Source: Jaltomata sinuosa
Lineage: Eukaryota; Streptophyta; Magnoliopsida; Solanales; Solanaceae
Direction of reading: 5' to 3'
NCBI GenBank assembly: GCA_003996215.1
Contig: QJPP01007591.1
Location: 47,116-111,115, forward strand
DNA: 64,000 nt
Part shown: one piece after another, positions 1 to 10,436 of the stretch
How the letters are laid out: every line of letters starts with the position of its first letter
Position numbering within the stretch: position 1 is the stretch's first letter
Position numbers and translations under genes: made by a program
The notes under the pieces: generated by a model
Seen by the model: only the letters and a program-made list of their open reading frames with translations
Databases searched by the model: none
What the model was told of the DNA's origin: nothing

Positions 1-1408
1 TGCTAGGACTTATCCCAGGTTTAATGAGTTTCACCCCCTCCAAGTTCCAGCACCACCGGCCAAAGGCAGTGCACAAGTTAGTAGGGATGGTTCTCAGGTT
101 GTCAGAGGTAGTTCTCAACCAGGACGGTCAGACAGTCATGGCAGACGCAGTCACTCAGATGCCTTCATCACAGGTACGACTTCTGTTATCATTAGTGAGT
201 TTTGTATTGTTCGATATAGGGTCAGCATATTCTTGTATATATCTGCTTACTTTGCTTCTCGTCTGGGTGATTATGTGAGATTATAGTGCTTATGCGTGTA
301 GCTACCCCATAGGAGAATTGTTTTAGTAGTGGATTGAGTATGTCAGTTTTGGATAGCAGCTATCTTGGGGTATGTCGTGTAGTAGACCTTGTCATCCTAA
401 TTGGTGGTTTTTGCCCTAGTTCTAGGCTGGGTTTTTATATCTCATAGTCTAGCGGTCTTGGGTGGTTTTGCCAAGGACGTTATTTTTCTTATGCGTGGAA
501 CCTCTTAGTCAATGTGGAACACTGTCGGTAGTTATGTGTCGAGGGGAGTTGTATAGTTTGAGGGTGCGGTGGTTGGTAGGTCACTAGGTGGTTGGATTAT
601 CTTGCTTTTTTCATGGTGCTAGTTCCAACATTCCTCTCTTGGGTCAGTTTATGTGGTTAGCGAGTATTCAGGTTGCGGCGATGTTCTCTAAAGATGGATT
701 CGAAGTCAGGGTACCTTTTATTAAGGATCAGGGCGGCGGTCATTCCGAGGACTACCTTTAGGAATCGTTACATTCACTATGAGTTCCCAACTATGCCCTT
801 TGGTTTGACCCATGACCCATCAGCGTTTACAAATTGGGTGAGTTGTGTGTTCACAGCCTATTTGGGTTTGGTGGCTATAGTGATCATCGATGACATCTGA
901 GTCTACTCGAGGAATAGGGAGGAGCGTGAACCACATTTAGGGTTGGGCTTCAGACTTTATGGGTTAGCAGGTTATTTTTCAGCCGAGTTATGAAGGATTT
1001 CCTTTGGTTACAACACCATTGACTAGGTCAATTCATAATATTATTCCCTTCTAGAGGTTCGACAAATGTGAGGAAAGTTCTCTAAAGTTTGAAGGCTTGT
1101 GGATTTCAGCGTCGGTTTAGACTCTTCCAGTTGAGGGCCAGAAGTTTGCTGTATATTCAGATGCTTCAGAATTGGTTGTTTGTGTGTTGGTACAGTAGGG
1201 AAGATGCTTCGATCTGGATAGAGGCAAGTTTAGAAATTATGGCACTCCTAGTAGCTAGGTGGCAACCTTTGGCTTCGGGCACCCAACCCTTAGCCAATGT
1301 GTTAGTTTGACTTGATATTTCAAAGTGTGGCGGTTTCTTGCTGAGTGGCAAGGCTAGGAAAGTGACCTTAGGTCCGGATGGTGTTTGAGAATTTAGGGCC
1401 GTAGTGGT
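1..1408 (+). pseudogene. Decayed Ty3/gypsy pol fragment (protease, RT, RNase H)
   Basis: This is the 5' part of an old gypsy element, cut off by the window edge. Around 205-300 a degenerate aspartic-protease start reads DIGSAYSCIYLL, against the usual DPGSTYSYVS of chromoviruses. From about 690 to 900 an RT core is readable (SGYLLLRI, TTFRNRYIHYEF, MPFGLT, then IIDDI in place of F/YVDD). Around 1,145-1,175 an RNase H start reads VYSDASE. Many stops and frameshifts separate these blocks, and the spacing between protease and RT is shorter than normal, so an internal deletion is likely. The fragment resumes after the inserted 12-kb element at 13,423 with integrase. It cannot make a protein. Assignment to the Tekay/Del-like chromoviruses is inferred from similarity to the other two chromoviruses in this window. 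Confidence 0.8.
1404..1408. repeat. Target-site duplication, left copy (GTGGT)
   Basis: GTGGT directly precedes the TG that opens the left LTR. The same five bases follow the final CA of the right LTR at 13,418-13,422. Five-base duplications are normal for Ty3/gypsy integration. Confidence 0.93.
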
Positions 1409-1813
1409 TGTTGACACCCAATTTTGGCTCTCCGTGCTTAAAATTAACGTCTTCAGGATTCCTGATCGTTAAAGAGCACAAAATACATTTTTTACACATT
1501 TTCATGAAATATAATAATTTATTGATAATCATCCTTATTTTAGGAGTTTTATCAATTTATTATCATTATACAATTTTGATAATCACAATAGTTTTTACAG
1601 TCACCTACACACGTACACAATACAAATACTACAATTTCAATTATTTAAAACACATTATATTTTATTTTATTTTTTATATTTTTGTAATCACATACCAATA
1701 CACATATTTTGTATATTATTTATAGATAATTTTTTAATACATTCCGCAAGCACAAGAGGTCGGAGCAATTAATTCTAATACGCAGAGCAACGAATCAATC
1801 AAGTCAAGGTCTT

Positions 1814-1834
1814 GTCACCTTTAATAAAGGTGAC
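1814..1834. other. Perfect 9-bp inverted repeat in U3
   Basis: The stem GTCACCTTT pairs with AAAGGTGAC around a 3-base AAT loop, about 150 bp upstream of the TATA box. The identical palindrome is at 10,861-10,881 in the right LTR. It could be a dimeric transcription-factor site or a hairpin; the role is unknown. Confidence 0.75.
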
Positions 1835-1981
1835 ATTTGACATGACTAAATACGGCTATCGTCCATCGGTTAATAAACTTTATACATTAGTTAATAAAGT
1901 AAATAATCTATTAGATAATAACTAAAAAATAAAAAGAGATAGTCTTTTATTTTTTGGACAAAAGGTGGGTTAGTTTTGTAT

Positions 1982-1989
1982 TATAAAAA
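1982..1989 (+). promoter_or_regulatory. LTR TATA box
   Basis: TATAAAAA lies in a GC-poor context and is followed by a G-rich stretch. It would place transcription start near 2,010-2,020, so U3 is about 0.6 kb and R-U5 about 2.3 kb. The same box is at 11,029-11,036 in the right LTR. Confidence 0.6.
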
Positions 1990-4374
1990 GGGGAGGGGGC
2001 TAATCTTTATTTCCAGATCTTCTACACACATCCACACTCACACACGTTGACACACCACAAAAAAGAAAAATTAGAATTTTAATTGGGGTCTTTTCCTTTA
2101 TAATATTCTTTTTTCTATCTTAATTTTTTTTTTACCTCAAAAACTCCTCTTCTTTCTCTTTCTCACCACTACTGCCCAACAATCCTTATTTTCTCTTCTT
2201 TGCCTCCATTCTTTTTATATTCTTGAACCCAATACACATACAACATACATATGTTACATAGGATTTATTTTTCTCTTCATATTGGCCGGAAAAAGGTTCT
2301 ACCGACGAAACACCACTACTCTTTCCGCTTTGTTGCCTTTTCCCTCTCCCTCGCCCCAAGATGCTGCTCGAGCTCATAGCTCACCAGGAAAAATGGTTAA
2401 ATCTGGCCGGAAAGCTCCCTCAACGCCACCATCCCCACCTTTTCTTCTCCTTGGCCGGATCTATCATATCTGACTGGAGAAAACGTCTCCGACTAACTGG
2501 ATTTTGTTGAGATAATATGTTATTGTGTATGTTTGTATAGATCTGGCCATAACTCGCATTTCATGGTGTTCTCACACCATTTTTTGATGACATTGCTAAC
2601 TTTGCCGGAGCTTCGACTCTGACTTTTTGCTTGTTGTTGTGTTTCAACACTATTATCATGTGCTTGACTGATTTTTTAACATTTTTCGGTGACCTTGGAT
2701 TTTCTGGCGAGTTCTTGGTCTTCTCCGATGAACATCATTGTTTTGAGGCTCCATCCATGGTTTCTTTTTGCTGAATATTGCTCTCTTTTGCCACTGCTTG
2801 GACTGGTTTTACAAGATTTGTTGGTCTTTGCCGGAGAAAAAACTTATTCTACGTCTATTTTATCTTGGTTGGTTGCTATTGTTTTGGGGCCTGAATTTGA
2901 ATGATGTTTCTCTTTACTTCTTTTTACACTGATAATGAACAAGATACTACATTACTTGGCCAATGAAAAAACTCCCGTCGATTTTTGAGGCCTCCACAAT
3001 AAAAAAAGACGGATACATATATACATACGTAGCGAGAAAAAATAAAGTTTGGGTGATGATGAAATCTTAATATTACAAAGACAAAATAAAAAGTTTTATG
3101 ATCCGTATCTTGGCAAGGTGATCTCGGGTGGCCAACCGATGTTTCGCAGCCATGACGTATTTAAAACTTAGTACTACCACATATCTGAGCCCATACTATA
3201 ATAAAATTTATTTTCTTATATTTACATACATATATGTATTTCTTTAACTTATTTTGATAAATATTTATTTGTTATTGAATTTTTTACTAAGTGTTTATAC
3301 AGGTACGTGAAGATACTTTCGAAGATGACAATTAAAAGGGGTTTGAAAATCTCTCCAAAATTTATTGCTTTTATTTATATTCTTGTAATTCTTGTAATTG
3401 TACAAAGATAAAGTATAGTGAAAACTTTATTTTCGGGGCTTTGGGAGGTGTGTCTTTTATTTACTTATTCATTATTATGTGCATAGGCAAAACTTAGACC
3501 GTAAATACTTTACAAATAAATCAGTTCAACTTAGGTAATTAGTTCACATTTTTACTTCACGCAGATATTAGGCCGTCTTTTCTTTTTCAAACCGTTCTTT
3601 TAATCATTTTTTACTTAAACTTTGCAAACGATTCTTTATATATTCTTTTGAAAATTAATATTCTTTTCTCATTCTTAAACGCATTTTTTCTTGTAGAAGT
3701 GAAATAGTATTTACATAATAAAAAACGCAAGTCAATTGATGTAATTATTGTACAATCTTTTCAATACATTTCTTTACATTATACATATTTTTTTTACATT
3801 CTTTACTCAATGTACTTAGACATATATTACTTACACATTTTTCTTATATATATATATTTCGTAATAGTATCTATTTATATTAACATATTTACATACTTTT
3901 CATATTAACAATATTCATTCTTTTACACTCTTTTGTATACTTTCTTACATATAAATTTTCATACATATTAAATTTTCTCATACATATAAAATTACATTTT
4001 TCATACTCTTATGTACATATTTTAAAATTATTCTTTGCACTTGTATATACATATTTTTTACTGTTCATATTTATACTTTTCAAAAAATGTTTTTTTTTTA
4101 CCTCATCTCTCTTTAAAAATTAAGTTTAGCCGGGTACCACATTTGTGAATTTCGAAGGATGCCTAACACCTTCCCTTCGAAATAACTCGAACCCTTACCT
4201 AGAATCTCAAATGGTTTTCGCAGATTAAAATGTGAGTCATACATGTCAATAATCAAAAAATAGGTTTTCTTATTTTCCTTAAAAATTAGGTAGCGACTCT
4301 GTACATAATTAAATTCTTTCAGAGTCCATAAGTTGTGCTTTATCTAACCTTGGTAAAAATAGGGCATGACAGAA

Positions 4375-4392
4375 TGGCGACTCTGCTGGGGA
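4375..4392 (+). promoter_or_regulatory. Primer-binding site of the 12-kb element
   Basis: TGGCGACTCTGCTGGGGA starts 3 bases after the LTR ends. The TGG start fits pairing with a tRNA CCA end. This PBS type is typical of Tat/Ogre elements, for which an arginine tRNA primer has been reported. I name the tRNA from memory of the lineage, not from a tRNA in this window. Confidence 0.8.
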
Positions 4393-5273
4393 CACAACCA
4401 GGTTCTAACCATGATAGACTCAATTTTTTCATTGAGAGAGGTATTTCTATTTACATTTTCATATATTGATTATTTAATTTTTCGATTATTTTTTTTACAT
4501 ACTGTGAATTGTATATACTATTTATATTATGTACATAAATTTTTTGTATTTCTTACCCATAAATTCTTTATATTATTCTTTGATTCATTTTTCACTTTAT
4601 ACTGTAGATATGTATTTGAAATACTTTTACACATTATTTATTTAATTATCACATCATTTCTATCGAGTCTTGACCGTACACTATCACACATTGTGGTTCA
4701 CGCAAAGAGTGTTTCACGCTACTCCAAAACTTCTTTGGATTCCTTAGTTTCAGAGTCGACACGTGCAAATTACCACGTGTCTCCTCGCAGTTGTCCGAAT
4801 ATTCTTTATCAGCTTAGGTGAATCTACTGTTACAATCCTTAGGCCATAGTTTTATTTGAGACCTGCTCTTTGTTAATTACTTATTCTGCGTTCTTGTATT
4901 TTTGTGCATATTTATTTTAGTTTATACATATATATATATACACGTCATCTTCGTTCTCGTCCATTTTATCTGACGATTTTTTGTTGACTTGTGTTGGGCC
5001 TGGGACCTTTTCAATACTTCACATTCGTTCTCGGTCTCTAAGACCACCCTTCACCGTTTATCGTTCTTCTTCATACCCATTGTCGATCTGTACGATCACT
5101 TTTTTGGACTTCATCATTCTTTTTTCAAGAAATTATCAATGCAGCCTTGTACATCCTTCTCATCTTTATACCAAACATTTTTCTTGTCCAAACTTTCACT
5201 CATAGCTTTACTTTTTTTTCAATACAATTACTCAAAGTAATTATACAAATCACATATAACTACGTATCTGTTC

Positions 5274-5340
5274 GAACTACGTTTTGACCTGATTCTTGTC
5301 CTGACAAGATACGTAGGCAACCTTACATAAGGGTTCGGTC
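5274..5340 (+). repeat. Double-hairpin motif, copy 1
   Basis: The unit runs GAACTAC, CCTGAT, stem I, ATACGTAGGCA, stem II, TTCGGTC. Stem I is TCTTGTC/GACAAGA with a 2-base loop (5,294-5,309). Stem II is AACCTT/AAGGGTT around ACAT. Confidence 0.75.
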
Positions 5341-5884
5341 TTCCATTGTTTCAAAATAATTTCTTCAGGATTTTAAAAACTGGGGCAAATTTTTGAAACA
5401 ATTCAAATACCCTCTCCAAAGTCCTGTTGACAGCGCAAATCAACAGTTTCCCTCAAATCCAAATCTCCCTGACATCAGTGTCAATATTGGCCTTACATTC
5501 AAACCTTCACTCGACTTTGATCCTAGAACATGGGACATAAGTTTCTTTTTCTCTCAAATCATCGTAGATTATGAAATGTGACATTTTGGCCTTCACTTTC
5601 AAAATCAAGAGTTCAACACTCTCCCAGTCATTCAATTCTTCCGACAGCGGCGAAGTAATATCAAATATTTGCCATGCTTCTCTTTCTTTGTAATATTTTC
5701 AGCGTATTAGAGTAGTGACAAAACTCTGTCTATCTTTTTACATCCGTCATCTTGATTGTCTGATCAAAGTATTTTTAAAGCTCATTGTCTGCAATTGGTT
5801 CCTCTCAGCCGCCTGTCACACCATTTTTCAAGAATAACCACCAGTTCATGACAATCATACATATCACACCCATGGATTCATTCT

Positions 5885-5960
5885 GAACTACGTCCTGACC
5901 TGATTCTCATCTTAATTCATCTTGGTGAGATATGTAGGCAATCCTACATAAGGGTTCGGT
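5885..5960 (+). repeat. Double-hairpin motif, copy 2
   Basis: Same frame of conserved words as copy 1, with a longer loop. Stem I is TCTCA/TGAGA and stem II is AATCCT/AGGGTT with one wobble pair. The tail is TTCGGTC. Confidence 0.72.
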
Positions 5961-6689
5961 CTTCCTGCTATTCTAAAATGATTTTCTTTGCAAACTGGGG
6001 CAAATATTTTGGAACGGTCCACTGACGCTCTCAATCCTCAAAAAATAATTAAAAGCGTCAACCAATTCTCTCAAGTCCAAAATTCAAGATTATCAATATC
6101 ACTCTTACCATAATCTCCATTCGACTTTAGTCTCAAAATCTGAAGACCTAAGTCTATCTTCAAACGTCTCAAACGCCGTAAGCCATAGAACTATGGTGAA
6201 TCACTTTCACTTTCCAAATCTAAGGGTTCAACACAAGTTGACTCATTTTCTTCGCAGGCACACCTATCAAAGGATATAAAGCAATAAAAAGCGAGGAGTC
6301 AAATCTGAATTCCGTAGAAGTGAACACCCCTCTCCTTAAACTAAGAAGCTTTCTTTGAATGCAGGAGGAACAACATCATCCCTGAAACTCATGGGAGAAT
6401 CACACTAATATCTGATTTCAAATCGGATGCATCACTTGGCCGCATGACCTAACTCTAATCCCTCTTAGTCTTATGATTGGAGAGCGACTTTAACACTCTG
6501 TTATTTGATTCTTGCAGGTTAAATGATTCCTGAACTTCACATGAGATAACATCTGACCTCGGACTTTTTGAGGCATCCATATTCAATGGGACAGACATAT
6601 CAGGGGAGTTTTTGACCATGTAATTATATTATTTTTCCTTCATGACTTTCCTACTTTCACTCCTTTCTTATTTCTTTACAGGAGAACCG

Positions 6690-6838
6690 TCCCCACTTAA
6701 TCGGGGATGAATATGCCAATAAATGCCCTCGTAAATAATTGAGGGGCCACAATATGTCATCTTCAACAACAATTGGAGACGATCACGATAATGGACGATC
6801 TCCATAAATAATTGGGAGATTGCGATAACGATCATCCC
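6690..6838 (+). repeat. Cluster of hairpins with an A/T-rich loop
   Basis: Three clear hairpins share a similar loop but have different, internally matched stems: TCCCC/GGGGA with loop ACTTAATC (6,690-6,707), CCCTC/GAGGG with loop GTAAATAATT (6,726-6,745), and ATCTCC/GGAGAT with a loop that begins ATAAATAATT (6,798-6,820). Two weaker members lie at about 6,757-6,780 and 6,832-6,853. The spacing is irregular. No protein or RNA family is recognised. Confidence 0.65.
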
Positions 6839-7034
6839 CGCAAACAGTCGGGAGACACTCTCATCGAGGATGTTGCCAACACCCGATATACGAGGCATCG
6901 CTCCGAGTTTGTCTATATCTTTGTATTATTTTTTGTACATATTTTTATATTTGATAAATATCTTAATTTTTTGCCCTATATTCCTTCTAGAGGTGAATTC
7001 TTTTCTGCACATACATTTTAGTTCGTATCTTCAT

Positions 7035-7096
7035 GAACTACGCATACCTGATTCTCATCTCAATGAGATACGTAGGCAGTCCTTCTTGGATTCGGT
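7035..7096 (+). repeat. Double-hairpin motif, copy 3
   Basis: Stem I is TCTCAT/ATGAGA around CTCA. Stem II is AGTCC/GGATT around TTCTT. The linker ATACGTAGGCA and the terminal TTCGG are conserved. Confidence 0.75.
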
Positions 7097-7156
7097 ATTC
7101 CTTATTAGAAAAACTAAAAAAAAAGTGTGTACATACATTTTAGTTTGCATCTTCTT

Positions 7157-7220
7157 GAACTACACAGACCTGATTCTTGTTTATACAAGATATGTAGGCA
7201 ACCCTCATAAGGGTTCGGTC
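7157..7220 (+). repeat. Double-hairpin motif, copy 4
   Basis: Stem I is TCTTGT/ACAAGA around TTAT. Stem II is AACCCT/AGGGTT around CATA, a perfect 6-bp stem. It lies 61 bp after copy 3, so the two are near-tandem. Confidence 0.75.
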
Positions 7221-8384
7221 TCATTTTTCAAAAAAAAAATGGAAAAAACATGAAAGTTTTGACTTGGTTGGTACCAACATAGTTAGAAGTGTGCATGAGA
7301 AAGAAACAAATGATATGATGGAGAGGATCAATTTCATGGTAAACCATAGATCCTTTTGGTACCTCTTAATCGCACCTTAGTGACACTCGAAAAATTCTCT
7401 TGCATGCATCTAAGACAAGAACAAAACCAACCTCATCGTTTTATGTGCATTGTGTGGCGAGCATTAGATTAATTCATTGCATTGCATTGTTGATCTAGAA
7501 CTTGGCCTAAATGCTTGTTGAGGCGAAATCCTGAGTTATACTTGATTTGGGAAAGGATCGTAGGCCTTCTTTGACCCGATTGAGCCTTTCATAACCTACC
7601 AAATTACATTATCCCTAGCATTCCCCCTTTGAGCCTAAAGCCTTTTCTTTGAACAACCACATCTCAGCCTATACCTTTCTGAGTGCTTACATGCACTACC
7701 CTCTTTTGGCCCGACCTCCCTGAGCGCATTAAAATGTGCAAATTGCGGACAAAGATTCAAGATCAAAGATGTCAAAGGCAGAAGATGCAAAGTCCCAGAG
7801 GAATAAAGATGAAAATACGACTTTAAAGAAGGAGTAAAATTCCCCACAAATCAAAACATGGAGAAATCCCCCCCCCCCCACCAATAAAATAAAAAAATAA
7901 ATAATGAAAAACACTCCAACAAATGTGGAGAAATTTCAAAAAAAAAAAGAAGAAGAGAAAAGAACTCCAAAAGGGGAATAAAAAGACTCCAACAACGAAA
8001 AGAAGTCGATACAAATTCAAAGAAAGGGACTACGAAACAAAGAAGATCAAGCTTCCAAATGCAACAAATGTCAAAGCACAAATACAGTGCATGCTCAAGG
8101 GAGGATTAGTCACTTTTATCCCAAATAATATCCTACCCATGCCCAAGCCTACATTACAAGCTAATAATAAGCCCTACATGATCCTATTTCAAGCGTTCTC
8201 ATATTAGTGGATACTTACATGAAGGCCAAGCCTATGGTATCACAATTGCATGCATTGAACATCCTTCTGAGTGTGAGTGCACTTCTCAAAATGTCCTAAA
8301 ATCAAAATACTCATATGTGTGAAAAATAGGACTTTCTTTTGGTGAGGCACGTGAAACATGAGAACATGTATAGTTCAAAATCTT
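7221..8384. other. Non-coding interior, middle part
   Basis: A/T-rich and homopolymer-rich DNA, including C runs at about 7,868 and an A-rich tract at about 7,938-7,965. The small frames on both strands between 7,635 and 8,207 overlap these tracts and show no domain. Nothing else can be supported. Confidence 0.5.
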
Positions 8385-8387
8385 TGT

Positions 8388-8440
8388 TTGAATCAAGATG
8401 AACAAATCTTGTCGATACGTAGGTACGTCTGAGGTACTAT
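8388..8440 (+). repeat. Double-hairpin motif, degenerate copy
   Basis: CAAGA/TCTTG flanks a short loop before GATACGTAGG, followed by a second short GTAC/GTAC pairing. The 5' GAACTAC word and the 3' TTCGGTC tail are lost. A weak member of the family. Confidence 0.45.
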
Positions 8441-8594
8441 TTGAAACTATTGAAATAACCCGAAGTTGATCTTGGTTAGCTGAGAAAGATGGTGGAATTC
8501 TTGTGCATAAGACTAATTGTCGGTACCAACTGAAAGTCAAGACATTATTTTCTTTTAACATTCTTAAAAAAAAAAAAAAGTTTTCTACCTTTAG

Positions 8595-8768
8595 AGGCGT
8601 CCACCTTCTAATGCGGGTATTTACATTTCAGTACATTTTACAGGCGCCCACCATCTAATGCGGGTATTTACATTCAAGTCCCTTTTACAGGCGCCCACCT
8701 GCTAATGCGGGTATTTATATTCAAGTACATTTTATAGGCGCCCACCTTCAAATGCGGGTATTCATTCA
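8595..8768 (+). repeat. 47-bp tandem repeat, four copies
   Basis: Units begin AGGCGCCCACC at 8,595, 8,642, 8,689 and 8,736, giving a steady 47-bp period. Each carries TAATGCGGGTATT. CCC and GGG in each unit can pair around an AC...TAAT loop like that of the 6,690 cluster. The last unit runs directly into the 68-bp array. Confidence 0.85.
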
Positions 8769-9735
8769 AAGCTTCGGCACACAAACTGGAGTATGCATCA
8801 GGATCTTGGTACACAACCCAAGATTCTATTTCATTAACACTCCGGCACACAAACTGGAGTATGCATCAGGATCTTGGTACACAACCCAAGATTCCATTTC
8901 ATTAACGCTTCGGCACACAAACCGAAGTATGCATCATAATCTTGACACATAACCCAAGATTCCACTTTATTCAAAGCTTCGACACACAAACCGGAGCATG
9001 CATCAGGATCTTGGCACACAACCCAAGATTCCATTTTATTAACGCTTTGGTACACAAACCAGAGTATGCATCAGGATCTTGGTACACAACCCAAGATTCT
9101 ATTTCATTAACGCTCCGGCACACAAACTGGAGTATGCATCAGGATCTTGGTACACAACCCAAGATTCCATTTCATTAACTCTTCGGCACACAAACCGGAG
9201 TATGCATCAGAATCTTAGCACACAACCCAAGATTCCACTTTATTCAAAGCTTCGACACACAAACCGGAGCATGCATCAGGATCTTGGCACAAAACCCAAG
9301 ATTCTATTTTATTAACGCTTTGGCACACAAACCAGAGTATGCATCAGGATCTTGGTACAATGCATCAGGATCTTGGTACACAACCTAAGATTCTATTGCA
9401 TTAACGCTCCGGCACACAAACTGGAGTATGCATCAGAATCTTGGCACGCAACCCAAGATTCTATTTCATTAACGCTTCGGCACACAAACTGGAGTATGCA
9501 TCAGAATCTTGGACTACAACCCGAGATTCCATTTCATTCAATGCTCTAGCACACAAATCGGAGCATGCATCAGGATCTTGGCACACAACCCAGGATTCTA
9601 TTCATTTAAAACTCTGGCACACAAACTGGAGTATGCATCAGAATCTTGACACACAACTCAAGATTTCACTTCATTAACGCTTCGGCACACAACTCGAAGT
9701 TTGCATCAAAGTCCTGGCACACAACCCAGGATCCC
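8766..9735 (+). repeat. 68-bp tandem array (about 14 units), each with two hairpins
   Basis: Anchors (CGGCAC or variants) recur at 8,775, 8,843, 8,911, 8,980 and onward to about 9,683, every 68-69 bp, with one small extra duplication near 9,340-9,375. Each unit has hairpin A (for example CTTCGG/CCGAAG, 8,908-8,927) and hairpin B (ATCTTGG/CCAAGAT). Both use a CACACAA-type loop and are joined by TATGCATCAGG and TTCTATTTCATTAACG-like linkers. The frames through it encode a repeated peptide only because the DNA repeats. Tandem repeats in non-coding interiors are known in Ogre-type elements. Confidence 0.93.
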
Positions 9736-9879
9736 CTTTCCATTCCAATATTCTGAGAAATAAATCAGAGTTTGACTCAAAGTCTCGAGATACATATGCT
9801 TTTACAGTTTGCGTCTTATGTCCGAAAGAGTCATTCAACCTATCGTGACTTGCATTCTCAAGCACCATTCTACCTACAT

Positions 9880-9935
9880 CACACCAACATGGGACGTGTA
9901 GGCAATCAGGTCTTCAATGACCAACAATCCCTCTC
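9880..9935 (+). repeat. Double-hairpin motif, very degenerate copy
   Basis: ACGTGTAGGCAATC is followed by GGTC/GACC around TTCAAT. Stem I is not evident. Kept because of its place between the array and the next clear copy. Confidence 0.35.
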
Positions 9936-10020
9936 ACATATCCAGTGTCATTAATTGGATACTTGGAGAATTTCAAAATTGACACCAAATCATTCCTTCT
10001 CACACATCCTCACATTTTTC

Positions 10021-10084
10021 GAACCACATAGATCTGATTCTCGTGATCTCGAGATATGTAGGAAGCTCTATTAAGAGTTCGGTC
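10021..10084 (+). repeat. Double-hairpin motif, copy 5
   Basis: Stem I is TCTCG/CGAGA around TGATCT. Stem II is AGCTCT/AGAGTT around ATTA. It ends TTCGGTC. The stem II bases differ from copies 1-4 on both sides in a compensating way. Confidence 0.75.
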
Positions 10085-10288
10085 ATTATCACATCATAAT
10101 CATTCTTTTTTCCAGCAAGTACACAATCTTGCATCCCTAGTGTCTCACAGCTCGACATTGGGGCAATTTTGAAAGAGACATTGGGAATATGTAAATGCTT
10201 CTGTTCCCAAATAGTCTTTTCCTTTAATTATTTTTCCCAAGGTCGTCCGCCCCGAATAATAGGATAAGAGGTAATTTGCCTCAACTTT

Positions 10289-10356
10289 TGAACTACATCT
10301 GGCCTGATCCTCGTGTAATCCGAGATATGTAGGCAACTCTAAATCGAAGTTTGGCC
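10289..10356 (+). repeat. Double-hairpin motif, copy 6
   Basis: Stem I is CTCG/CGAG and stem II is AACT/AGTT. The 3' tail has drifted to TTTGGCC. It lies about 100 bp before the right LTR. Confidence 0.65.
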
Positions 10357-10436
10357 ATATTTTTATCATAATTCTTTATCGAGCAAAATTGGCTTCATGT
10401 CAACGTTTTCGCCCAAAGATTCTTACATCATCTTTA

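Larger units (their letters stand above)
1409..4371 (+). repeat. 5' LTR of the 12-kb element
   Basis: Begins TGTTGACACCC and ends GGGCATGACA. It is almost identical to 10,454-13,417. It holds a perfect U3 palindrome (1,814-1,834), a TATA box (1,982) and a T/C-rich leader with several GCCGGA words. Short frames in it, such as 2,282-2,473, are present in both copies only because the LTRs are duplicates. I see no protein family in them. Confidence 0.93.
4393..6689. other. Non-coding interior, left part
   Basis: T-rich DNA with no protein motif. The 151-codon frame that begins inside the LTR end (4,366-4,821) is rich in F, L, Y and I and reads through the PBS, so I take it as accidental. Two copies of the double-hairpin motif lie here (5,274 and 5,885). 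The rest is unexplained single-copy sequence. Confidence 0.6.

Noticed and set aside
2282..2473. Frame conserved in both LTRs (MAGKRFYRRN...) as a gene
   Set aside because: Identity between copies is explained by LTR duplication. It is P/S-rich low complexity with no family match I know.
4366..4821. 151-codon frame that starts in the LTR end
   Set aside because: It reads through the PBS, is dominated by F, L, I and Y from T-rich DNA, and has no domain.
8752..9677. Several overlapping frames with repeated HNPRFYFIN / HKLEYASGSW peptide text, as a repeat protein
   Set aside because: The peptide repeats only because the 68-bp DNA unit repeats. The unit length is not a multiple of three, so no single frame runs through.
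8595..9735. CRISPR-like array (regular repeats with spacers)
   Set aside because: Eukaryotic plant DNA, no cas genes. The segments between repeats are themselves repeats, not unique spacers.
5274..10356. tRNA genes or tRNA-like ends, because of GGTTCGGTC in the hairpin motif
   Set aside because: No cloverleaf, acceptor stem or anticodon arm can be drawn. Only the TTCGGTC tail resembles a T-loop.
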